Shown one piece after another: positions 24,641 through 34,752 of a stretch of DNA of 64,000 nucleotides (its first letter is position 1; each line of letters starts with the position of its first letter). A model generated the notes under the pieces. It saw nothing but the letters and a program-made list of their open reading frames with translations, did not search any database and had not been told where the DNA came from. Position numbers and translations under genes: made by a program. The stretch comes from Girardinichthys multiradiatus (Eukaryota > Chordata > Actinopteri > Cyprinodontiformes > Goodeidae): positions 23,955,093-24,019,092 of the forward strand of contig NC_061797.1 of the NCBI RefSeq assembly GCF_021462225.1, in the 5' to 3' direction.

Positions 24641-25985
24641 ATCATTTCTTCATTCAAAGTGCCTTGTTTGCATGCTATGTCTGCTGCACCAAACAGCAGA
24701 TACATTTAGAAATGAGCTTTGAAGAAAGAGCAGAGTCATGATCAGCGCCGGACAGCTTGACCTCCAGCTGTCAAAATAAATACTCTGTAGACAGTCCAGG
24801 TTAAGTAAAATGTTGTAAAAGCGAGACAATATAAAGTTTCCAAACTCTTACCTAAAATGGCTTACGGGGGCCACTTTTTATAATGACACCCCAAATAAGT
24901 GGAAAAATAGCTGGAGTGCTACTGAGGAGGCGATGACACAAAAGGATGGTGCAGGTGAGGAGGGAAAACAACAAAAGCCTGCCATAGATTTTTCAAGGAA
25001 ATACCACCATGAGAGATAGTGAATAACAGCAGCAAAGCAATGGAAGGTCCCGGTAGCGTGGGTGAGATGCTCCCTTGCCATTTTATCTTCTGTGGGTTTT
25101 GAAATAAAGGACCTGCCAGCTTGTGTTCTTTTCTTCAATGCCCATAGTTAATCTTGAGAGAGGTGAAGTCATTGAGATATAGATAAAAATTTAGATTGAG
25201 GGAAATTTCAGCAACATTTTTTATGTCCAGGGGGAAGTATATATTAAAGAAAAAAGTTAATAATAAAAAGGGAGTTTCTTAGAAAAAGTTTTAATAAGCC
25301 TGTGTTGGAGGCAAAATCTACTATTACAGTGTATTTCGAGTTTTATTGTTTGATCTTTTTTCTGAAAACAGGTATTAAAATAATCTCCACCTGAAAAATT
25401 AAAGATGAGAGCAAGATCCATAGCAAGAATAACTTATGCATGTATTATCGTGTTCAACAAACAGTACAAACACATGGATTACAATTTGTTAAGGTGTGCC
25501 TTAAAACCGACCCTTTCTTGCAGCAAGAAAGGGAGAACATTTACAAAACTTGAGGTTGTTTTTGAATGCTTATTGTGTTCTTGCTAACACATGATAAGCA
25601 TCAACTAAATCAACAAGCTTTTTCTTCCAGATGGAGTTTTGTGTGTTGAGAGCAGTGACTCAGTGTATGTGCGCAGGTTGCTAGTTGCTTCAAAGAATGG
25701 TGAGACACCAGATTTAACAAGCCATGATAAAGTGTCCTGTTACATTCAAAGGGAAGGTTCAAACTCAAAATGAAAAAAATCTTTTTTTTCTCTACCTTGG
25801 ACTGTTATTTATCCATCTGGAATGTTTTGGTGTTGCTGGACTCCCAAAATATTGGCCTTGTTATGTTTTCTCTAATAGAAGTGAATGCAGAACGGGATAG
25901 AAGAAAATATAGATATACAGTCCATGTCTGTTTTTTTTTTTCATAAATGTATTGGACAGATTACTGAAAGAAATTACTACTTTTC
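24641..25985. other. Intron sequence, nothing recognised
   Basis: No coding or structural feature beyond AT-richness and a T run at 25930-25940. Confidence 0.5.
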
Positions 25986-25989
25986 ACAT

Positions 25990-26615
25990 CCAAAAAAATC
26001 AGATTAGGAAGCTACAGACCCAGGCCCCCGGGTTTGCACGGCTCAAAATTAGAACCTCCCTACCAGGAGCCAGAGCCCCATCAAGGGCGAATATTCGTAA
26101 AGGAGATTGCATCCTTCGGTTTGGGAGTCAGGAATTCAGGCGTCTTGGTCTTTGGGTGATGATAATGGAGCGGTAGATAGATAGATGGTTCTGTGCCTTT
26201 TCAGCAGTGATGCCAGCACTGCTACTGTCTGTTGTGAAAGAGCTGAGCCGAAAAACCTCTCGATTTACCCGTCCAGTCTTCTTACAACCCAAACCTATGG
26301 TCAGAGATATCAATGAAAATTGAAAGAATGAGATCTCAGATACAAGCAACTGAAATTAGGTACATCAAAAGGGAGGACTCAGCCTTGGAAATGGGGTCAA
26401 GACCTTCATCATTCAGGGGGACTTTTTGCACAACATATGGTGGTGGCTTGTACTAGAACCCCTGGTTCTCTACATCAAAAGTAGTCATTTGAGGTGGTTG
26501 AGGCAACCAATGCCTCCTGGGATCACACCTTGAAATCACCAAGTAGCTGGAGACTGACTGTTATCCCACAACCTGATCTCAGATAAGCGGCAGTGGATGG
26601 ATGTATGGATGGATG
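25990..26615 (+). mobile_element. RTE/Rex3-like LINE, decayed 3' end
   Basis: Reads as the C-terminal part and tail of an RTE-type LINE ORF2. AATGGAGCGGTAGATAGATA (MERxIDR) is followed by CTACTGTCTGTTGTGAAAGA (SVVVKRE), AGCTGAGCCGAAAAACCTCT (ELSRKA), then the IQA-type stretch and TGCCTCCTGGGA (MPPG). It finishes with CAACCTGATCTCAGATAAGC and GGCAGTGGATGGATGTATGGATGGATG, the short GGATG-repeat tail of these LINEs. Many small indels. It overlaps in content with the family of the 58036-59256 fragment, but covers the part that fragment lacks. Confidence 0.72.
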
Positions 26616-27880
26616 AATACACTACTTTTGATTAAAATAGCCCAGCTGTCCGTATTAATCCCTATGAATTTACAGATAGCACCAAATTTAGGTATGGTTG
26701 TCCTTAATAAAAGTGTCCACACTTTCATTATTTGTTTGCTATTCTGGTTATTCTATCTTCTTATTATGTCAACTACTACAATAAACCTCGAGACTATGTT
26801 GCATTCCCAGCTGTAGTTCTGTGTCCCTTTTCTCCTCCTACATCAGGTTTTCAAAGTTATCTTCTAAATTGTCTTCTAAAACCAGAGCAATTAAATACCT
26901 AGGAAAAGAGGGTGATGCTTTTCACCTGCAATGTTACAAATTAGCAGTTTAACATCTTTGTGCATCAGCGATTCTCACCTGGTGGCCAAGGTGGCAAATC
27001 CTACTTTCAAGTTGATTCCATTCACGAAAACACCCATGTCTGAATCAGATCAAATAAGGTGCAATGAGCTTGTGCTCTGATAGGCTTTGTTACAAATGAT
27101 CACCATATCAGACTGTATAATTGAGAAATTATTTTACATGTTGATGTGTGATAGGCACCAGCACCCTCTAAAGGTTCTTGATTTGTTCATCTGGTAGAGT
27201 CTGTAGTAGGCTGTTTATTTTAACATCAGACCTGCTAACTCTTGTAGATTCTTGTCGATTATTGTTTTAAAGTGTCCCTTTACACTGACGACCAGAAGGG
27301 TCATCAGTACTCTTCCTCTACTGGAACACCCAACTTCTTTTTTTGAACAATTAAAGAAGTTTAGGGGTTATTCACATCCTTCAAGCTGCCATTCAGAGCT
27401 GACTGACAACTTGCAGCAACACTTAGGGGAGGGGCATTTATAACTGGTCAGATAAACCCCCTCTGTCTGGTATCTGATTAAAATGAAACTTACACTGGAG
27501 GATTAGGATAATGGATTTTAGAGATCTAACAGACATAGCAGATGGAACTAAGGCCATGGGACTAACCCAGAACTCAATGAAGGGGTTAAACTACCTACTG
27601 GAGGTGGGTGGAGATGCTCCAGAGACCTGTGCAAATTTGCTTTTGACTATGGCTACCGAGGCTTTAAAACAAATTGTTTGATGAGAGAATGAGATAAGAA
27701 ACAACGCATTCAAATAAAATGTGATCTAGTTTATACCTGCAAATATGAATTAGTCTAATCCACACACACTCACTTAGAATATTATACTCTCTTTAAGCAG
27801 ACAGATTTATGCCAAGCTCCATGAAGTTAAAAGCATAACAATGCAAAGAACTAATTATTTTTCTTTTGTGAATCCTCCAG
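26616..27880. other. Intron sequence before exon b
   Basis: No feature recognised. It ends with the acceptor TTTTTCTTTTGTGAATCCTCCAG's last bases CTCCAG at 27875-27880. Confidence 0.55.
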
Positions 27881-28072
27881 TGGTCGTGTGAAACCGCTGC
27901 TCGGCCGGTTCAGTGAGCTCGAAACATTGCTGTCTAACATGAACATTAAGCCAGGCAGCATTGATGCTGTCCTGTTGGATGCAGGCTGTTCCTCCATGCA
28001 GATGGATCAGGCAGAGAGAGGCTTCTCCTTGAGCAAGGACGGGCCCTTGGATATGAGAATGGATGGAGAGAG
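27881..28072 (+). CDS. mettl15: METTL15 coding exon b (DxG substrate/catalytic region)
   Basis: 192 nt. One base completes the serine split across the intron; then comes [17 protein letters not shown], the strand [17 protein letters not shown], and [18 protein letters not shown]. The D(L/A)GCSS-MQ(L/M)D and [13 protein letters not shown] motifs are diagnostic of the RsmH/METTL15 family and line the cytidine/SAM pocket. The family usually has DLG; here it is DAG (Ala for Leu), probably neutral. Acceptor CTCCAG and donor GTAGGA are canonical GT-AG. The exon ends two bases into an arginine codon. Confidence 0.95.
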
Positions 28073-28745
28073 GTAGGATGTTTGAATGAACTTATGTTAA
28101 ATCTATAGATAATACTTTATTTATCCTACATTTGATTTAAAAACAGAATTTACTGAATAACATCTAAAACAGAAACAAATGACTTTTAAAGTATATATTA
28201 TATACATAAACATGTTTTCACTTCACGTACAGTATATGCCAGTATCTCTCTGTAAACAGTCACAATTTAAGATTTTCATCAGCAAAAATGGAGAATATTC
28301 AGTTACTGTTTAAATAGGGGTAAGGATGGCACACTGTTGCCTCTTTAAAAATGAATATATTGCATTTTGTTCAGTGGATGTTTCAAATCCAACTCATTAC
28401 ATAAACTTATAAGAAATAGAAATTGAACAATTTGTACTTGCCTGGTAATGTCTTAAGTTTTTCATTTCCTGCTAAATTATAAAAGATGCTTCTGAGTCAT
28501 CATAAACTCTATTGAAGATTGATGTACTGATTACTTCCTTGATGGTGTTTCAGATCTAAAAGTCATAAAGCAGCTGATGTAGGTTGACAACTGCTCAGCA
28601 GTTTTTGTTTGAGGTAGAGGGGAAGTTCTCTGTGGAACGCACCTAAATTTTGAAGTGGAATAAACAGATCATTGTTTTTACATATAACATGGACAGTGCC
28701 ATATAGATGCCATTCATTAGCCACTGGCACTTTAGGTTCTGGAAG
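28073..28745. other. Intron, nothing recognised
   Basis: AT-rich METTL15 intron sequence up to the left end of a decayed Tc1-like element. Confidence 0.5.
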
Positions 28746-29439
28746 CATTCACCAGCCACTTTATTAAATACACCTTGCTAGGACTGGGTTAGGACCATCT
28801 TTTGCATTCAGAAATGCATTAATTCTTTGTGGAATCGATTCAAAAAGGTATTGGTCAAATTCTTCTGATACTTTTGTCCAAATTGGCATGATGGCATCAC
28901 TTACTTGCTGTAGATTTGTTGGCATCACATCCATAAAAAGATTCTCCTGTTTTACAACGTCCCAAAGGTGCTCTATTGGATTGAGATCCGGTGATTTTGG
29001 AGGTCATTGGAGTACAGTGAATTCATTATAACCTTAAAAACAAACTGAGAATAATCAAGCTTTGTGACATGGTGCATTATCCTGCTGCAAGAAGCCATCA
29101 GTAGATGGGCATACTGTGGTCATGATAGGATAGACATGGTTAGCAACAATATTCAGGTTAACGGTGGCATTTAAAATGATGTACAGTGGATACTGAGAGG
29201 CCTAAAGTGTGCCTAGAAAATATCCCCCACACTATTCCACCACTGCCATCAGCATGAACTGTCCACGGCAGGATAGATTCATGTTTTCATGTCATTTTAC
29301 ATCAAATTCTGACCCTAACATTTAAAGGCAGCTGTAATCAAGGCTCATCTTACAAGGCAACTTTTTCCCAATCTGTTATTGTCCCGTTTTTGTGAGCCAG
29401 TGGGATTTTTAGCCTCAGTTTCCTGTTTTTCTCTGACAG

Positions 29440-29900
29440 GGATGTGAGTGGTACTAAGAGTGCAACTTGAGTTTGGGATCTCTCAAGTTGCACTTTAGTC
29501 ACAAAAGTAAAAGACTTCAGACTCAACTAAGACTTGTGCCCTAAAGACTAGACTTGACTTGGAATCGTGATCTGAGACTCGAGTCTTATTAGCAGTTTTT
29601 ATTTTGTGTAATGAAAAGAGAAAGATAGGCGTTTTGTGAACTGCAGACTGTAGCCCTGACAGGTGGTGAGCTTCTGTGCATGATTTACTATGAAAGGATG
29701 TGCTTGATTATCACTCATAGATTATTATTATTATGGGATTATAGGCTGTTAATGGCTCATGACAATCTGTTCATGTTAACTGTAGCTTTACAATAATGAC
29801 CACATGAATGCCCTTGCAAGGCTAGATTAAATGACTTTGGATCATTTAGGAAACAAAAAAAAACATAACATACCTTATACATTCTCAAGCAGCTAAGTTA
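29440..29900. repeat. Insert with ACTTG/ACTC-rich repeats and a stem-loop
   Basis: Interrupts the Tc1-like remnant. 29459-29471 and 29482-29494 form a perfect 13-bp stem with a 10-nt loop, followed by iterated AGACTTGA/ACTCGAG-type words to about 29585. This composition is seen in a common teleost repeat of ACTTGACTTGGACTTG words. The exact borders are not visible. Confidence 0.4.
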
Positions 29901-30132
29901 GTTGCAACATCCCAGTAGGACAATCCCAGTAGATCAGCATTTTCTGAAATACTCAGACAGTATTACACCAACAACTTTGCCACTTAAAAAGTCCCTGAGA
30001 TACTGTTTTCTCCCCATTTTGATGGTCAGTCAGTTTGAGCTTCTGCAAGTTGTTTAACCACATCTAGATGCCTCAATGTATTAAGTGGCTGCAATGCGGC
30101 TGGCTAATTCACAATTTGTTTTTCAACATACT

Positions 30133-30829
30133 ATGGGGTAAGAACGCTGTCAAAAACAATGTGTATGTAAAGACGGAAATGTGTGCATTTTAGTCAATAG
30201 TTGTGCATAAGTAAAATCCAAAAGAGGTATTGTATATTTTCTCTGTAAGAATACAAAATAAAATGTTACAGCTTCAAGAAATTACAAACACAAAGTTCAA
30301 GTTTACAGTTGTGGTTTATTCTTTATGAATACAATATGCTATAACAGTTTGTGAATACGATTTCTTGTCTTTGAGAATACGAATTTACATCAGCGACTTG
30401 GCGTCACGTGATCTCAGGCTGGTTAGTGGAGCACAGTTAGTCGATTTACGTTGCACATGCGCTGTCACACTCCTCACCGCCAGTAAACGTAGTGCCGGAA
30501 TGGGAGGTAATTCAGTCTAAAAGGAATATTAGGAACAGAGGGGAGATAGGGAGGAAATCAAGAGTATTATAAATAAAACATTGTTCTTATTTTTATGAAA
30601 TACAAAACTAAAACATAGAATATAGTGGGTGGAGTTATACAATGATGTACAGTATGTGGCAGTATGCACCTCTAAATTTGTTGCTTGAAGCTGTAACATT
30701 TTATTTTGTATTCTTACAGAGAAAATATACAATACCTCTTTTGGATTTTACATATGCACAACTATTGACTAAAATGCACACATTTCCGTCTTTACATACA
30801 CATTGTTTTTGACAGCGTTCTTACCCCAT
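30133..30829. mobile_element. 697-bp MITE with 146-bp inverted repeats
   Basis: The left arm 30133-30278 begins ATGGGGTAAGAACGCTGTCA; the right arm 30684-30829 is its reverse complement. I see one clear difference between the arms (CATAAGT versus CATATGT) over 146 bp. The interior of about 400 bp has no open frame. The element is flanked by ACT on both sides (TACT if the last T is counted as target), so the duplication is 3 or 4 bp, and it sits inside the right end of the Tc1-like remnant. It is non-autonomous. The superfamily is not decided by these ends. Confidence 0.9.
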
Positions 30830-31123
30830 ACTCAACCAATTAAAAAGGTGTGCCTACAAAATTGGCAGGGAGTGTATACTGACCATAGAGGTTGCCAGCT
30901 GGAAATGTATTTGTATAGGTTTACCTTCAATGGTTGTTTTATTCAAACATTTTTCCCACAGACCATTATGTGGTTCTCTATTTGTGTACTGAAATTTGCA
31001 ATATATCTGAATACATTTGGTATTAGTAAATCAAAAAATAGCCACGATATATGATGGGGTTTAGGCGATAAATTGTGATGACCTCACTTTCTCAGTCATG
31101 TGGTCCACCTCGAGGTACGGGTA

Positions 31124-31612
31124 AGCCAAAATATATACATACCTCTTGCAGATTTAGATTTAAAATTATTTTCGTTCAGTCAGGAAGTTTGTACCTGATA
31201 CTAAATGAGACAGGTATCTCTCCAAAGATAATGAAACAATGTGAAGGATCATCAGTTAAATAAATGTATCTGTTTTTACTTTTTATTTAAAAAAATGCCA
31301 TTTCAAAATATTTGACACTATACTCAATAATCAGTAGAAAAGTCTGTATTTGGCATTATAGCACTGAAAACCTTCCTTTTACCACTGACCAGCATTTTAT
31401 ATATCTCTTTAGTGATGAGCCTCAAGTCTTTGAGGTTAGAAGGCCTCCTTACCATCACCCTGATCATTAGTTTCCTCCACAGATTCAAGTTTGGACTGCG
31501 ACTCAAGCATTTCATTTGATACAACTTCCACTTTGATAAAACAACTTGGCAACATTTTAAAATTACTTTAAACCTAAATCTGCATGTGGTTATGAATAAT
31601 TTGGGCCTTAAC
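31124..31612 (-). mobile_element. Tc1-like transposon remnant with inverted ends
   Basis: The left end (GCCAAAATATATACATACCT, CTTGCAGATTTAGATTTAAA) and right end (AAACCTAAATCTGCATGTGG, ATGAATAATTTGGGC) are diverged inverted repeats about 100 bp long. The middle retains TCAATAATCAGTAGAAAAGT and GGCCTCCTTACCATCACCCT, the complement of the transposase N-terminal coding region, with the catalytic half deleted. The 105-codon minus-strand open frame 31324-31641 is an artefact of this remnant. Confidence 0.65.
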
Positions 31613-32273
31613 TGAATTTTCAGTGGTGAGAATTCAAGCATATCTTAACCCAAACATCTGCTAATTTTTCAGACATCCTCTGATCTTTCTGTGTGAAACA
31701 GCCTTATTGGATGTTCAAACAAAAATTTGACATAAATAGCCACAGGTGGTGTCCCACCTCCTACCATCAGCATTTTAATTATTTATCTTTTTTACGAAAA
31801 TAATGAAAATCAAATTGTATCCCTACAGTAACTGACTTATTTTAGTGTGTTACCTTATGATTAAAATATGGACACATGTAGAATGCTCCTAATAATTACT
31901 AATTGAATTATGAAAGATAAGGATTCCTGAGGTATAAATTTAAGTTAATATTTCACAGTATGCTTTCAAGCTTAAGTATATATGCAGTACACACAAATGG
32001 ACAGTGTATCTGCAAGAATATAGCGTAATATGCTTAGAAATGCATTTACTTTATTTTTCAACATTTGTATAATCTGCAAATGAATCTCATAACTTATCCT
32101 CATCATACGCTGTTGCAAAAGCTGTATTTCCCTTTTTTTCCTGCCTCACAATTATTTTGTTCACAATTGTCATCCATACAGGCTTTCAGCTGTATCTCAG
32201 AGTTGTCAGGATTCGCCTCTGTCAGCAAGGACATGACGTCAAGCAGCTTAATTGGGCTTCTTTTTGTGCGTAG
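31613..32273. other. Intron sequence before exon c
   Basis: No feature recognised. It ends in acceptor TTTTTGTGCGTAG. Confidence 0.55.
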
Positions 32274-32452
32274 GTACCCTGACATGCCCTGCGCTGCTGA
32301 CGTTGTGAATACCTTAGATCAACAGGCTCTTGCATCCATCCTCACTGCATATGGGGAAGAAAGACACTCTAGGAAAATAGCTTCAGCCATTGTGGAGGCG
32401 CGTCGTGTCAACCCCATCACCCGGACACAGCAGCTGGCCAGTGTGGTTGCAG
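32274..32452 (+). CDS. mettl15: METTL15 coding exon c
   Basis: 179 nt. Its first base completes the arginine codon of exon b; then YPDMPCAADVVNTLDQQALA, an ILTAYGEERHSRKIASAIVE stretch, and NPITRTQQLASVVA. This is the helical insert of RsmH-family enzymes that covers the active site; GEE-(R/K)-A-(K)-IA-AI and I-T-T-QLA are its conserved signatures. Acceptor GCGTAG and donor GTAGCG. The exon ends one base into a glycine codon completed by exon d. Confidence 0.94.
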
Positions 32453-33500
32453 GTAGCGAAACTCTACCCTGATTAATTCCCCACAGCATTCTTGGGGCTG
32501 TAAGATAAAATAAAACAAAAGTGGAGTTATTAAGGTTGTCACCCGGAGGGACACGTGTCTCCAAAAATTATACTGACTGTGGTCTCAGCTGTCATCCTTT
32601 TTCCTTTTGCTTCAGTTTTAGGTGCCTTAGTCCACACCTTCTTTTCAGAGAAAGATGAGGCAGAGATGGGGGTGACTGGAACAAAATGTGGCTAATGCCT
32701 TGAAAACAGTATCTCATATGCAGTCGCCCATCTCTCTCCCTCCACACTCTGCTTCCTTGTTCCCTTTTCCCCTCCTTTTTTTTTGACTCACAGACATACA
32801 CCTGACAAACATCCAAACACCCACGTGTCCCCACACATTCGTGTGTACAAAACGGCTTAGCTATTTGTCTTCACTGATTGTTTTTATTTTTTCCCTTTTA
32901 GCCTTATGAATTTGAGATGCGAGATGTCGTTTGCAGCAGTTATTGAACAGAGCGGCGTATGCGTCAGTGTCACCCTGGGAGAACAGGTGTGAGTAAGAGC
33001 AGCTGTTTGATCTCTTTTCAAGAGCGAGGCGAGTTAACATCGATGTTTATTTGAAACAATCCAAGACATCCTGACTTAAGAAGAAAGTTTGAAGTTGAGC
33101 TTTTTGACCACCTGTAACAGTGATGCTTTCAGGTCGATATCACAACCACACAACAAATCAGGAAGTTGAGTCTGGTCGAGTCTGTATATATGGGGTTTTG
33201 GTATCACTTTCCATGGGAGAGCAGAATAACATTACCATCGTTTATTCAATAAGTGGGTGCTCTTCTGATTCCGAGCATATAATTGTGAACTTAAAGTTCA
33301 AATTAACACACTTTTCAGATTTCCTCTATATATTCATATACAACCCCATTTTACTCTGATATTCCTATATAAAATCCAGGGCAAGACTTTGCATTAAGAA
33401 GAGATCTAATTAGTAAATCGACCACCTGTTAATTTGCAAAATCCCGAACTCACCAAGACATGGCTGTCCACGTAAACTGACCAGTTGGATATTTTTTTTC
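32453..33500. other. Intron; one exon-like segment
   Basis: METTL15 intron. Apart from an exon-like stretch at 32902-32988 (discussed in the findings) nothing is recognised. Confidence 0.5.
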
Positions 33501-34752
33501 ACTCATTTCAGAAAGTGAAACTCATATGCAGTATTATATAGATTTATTAAACCAATAGAGTGAAATATTTCAAGCCTTTGTTTCTTCTTATTTTGATAAA
33601 TATGGCTTACAGATAATGAAAACCCAAATATTTAGTGTCTCAGAAGATTAGGATGTTGTGAAAATGTTAAATACTAGAAACTCATGGTGCCCCACCCCAA
33701 TTAGCTAATTAACTCAAAACACCTGCAAAGATTTCCTGAGCCTCTGAATGGTCTCTCAGTCTAGGTCTCTAGGTGACACAATCATGGGGAAGACTGCTGA
33801 CGTGACAGATGTCCAGAAGACAGTCATTGACACCCTCCACAAGGAGCTTAAGCCACAAAAGGTAATTGTTAAACACGCAGGATGTTCACAGAGTGCTATA
33901 GGTACAAAATCTATTCAAGTAGCTTCAGAAGGAATGGACTGAGGCATGAGTCAGCGTATCAAAAGCCACTATGCTCAGGCGAATCCTACATATGGGCTAC
34001 AAGCATCTTACCTGGGCTAAAGAGAAAATGAACTGGATTGTTACTCAATGGTCCAAACTACTCTCTTCAGATGAAAGTAAAGTTTGTATTTCATTTGGAA
34101 ATCAAGTTCCCAAAGTCTGGAGGAAGAGTGGAGAGGCACAGAATCCACGTTGCTTGAAGTCCAGTGTGAAGTTCCCACAGTCAGGGATGGTTTGGGGTGC
34201 CATGTCATCTGCTGGTGTTGGTCCACTGTATTTTCTGAAGTCCTCAGTCCGTGCAACCATCTACCAGGAGCACCTTCTGCTTCCCTCTGCTGACAAGCTA
34301 TATAGAGTTTCTTTTTCCAGCAGGACTTGACACTTGCCCAAACTGCCAAAGGTACAAAACACTACTTTAGACCATGGTTTTACTTTGCTTGATTGACCAG
34401 AAAACCTCCCTGACCTGAACCCCATTGTCAAGAGGAAGATGAGAGAAACCAGGCCCAAGAATGCAGATGACCTGAAGGCCACTATCAAAGCAACCTGGAC
34501 TTTCATTACACCTCAGCAGAATCACATGCTAATAGGCTCCATTTAACATCGTATTGATGCAGTAATTCATGCAAAAGAACGCCCAACCAAGTCATGAAAT
34601 CATTTTTTATTGATCTGATATTTTATTTTTATGAGTCACTTGGTTTTCATTATCTGTAAGCCATATTCATCAATATTACAAGAAATAAAGGCTTGGAATA
34701 TTTCACTACATGTGAAATGAAATTATATAAGTTTCACCTTCTGAAATGAGAG
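33501..34752 (+). mobile_element. Decayed Tc1-like transposon with pseudogene
   Basis: Diverged inverted ends: TCATTTCAGAAAGTGAAACT on the left, and on the right the complement of CTCATTTCAGAAGGTGAAAC. Inside, the transposase starts at ATG 33784 (GKTADVTDVQKTVIDTLHKE), clearly related to family B at 21234. It then loses most of the second DNA-binding domain, continues as KLLSSDESKVCISFG (first Asp) and SSAGVGPLYF, and breaks before the DLNPI region near 34415. Several frameshifts, and deletions of tens of bases. Much older than the family B copies. Confidence 0.85.

Larger units (their letters stand above)
28748..30876 (-). mobile_element. Decayed Tc1-like transposon, interrupted by other insertions
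   Basis: The left end (ACCAGCCACTTTATTAAATA) and right end (GGTGTGCCTACAAAATTGGC, then AGGGAGTGTAT) are the inverse ends of one common fish Tc1-like family. The transposase lies on the minus strand: GTGCTCTATTGGATTGAGAT near 28970 is the complement of the SPDLNPIEHL-type motif, and TGACATGGTGCATTATCCTG near 29066 is the complement of the second catalytic region. The N-terminal part reappears near 29915-30125 (ATCCCAGTAGATCAGCATTT). The copy is split by unrelated sequence at about 29440-29900 and by the MITE at 30133-30829. Frames are broken throughout. Confidence 0.78.

Noticed and set aside
25632..25677. Short segment between CTTCCAG and a GTTGCT donor-like site
   Set aside because: Weak donor, tiny size and no fit to METTL15 phase or protein between exons a and b.
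31324..31641. 105-codon minus-strand open frame
   Set aside because: Falls inside a decayed Tc1-like element with inverted ends; not an independent gene.
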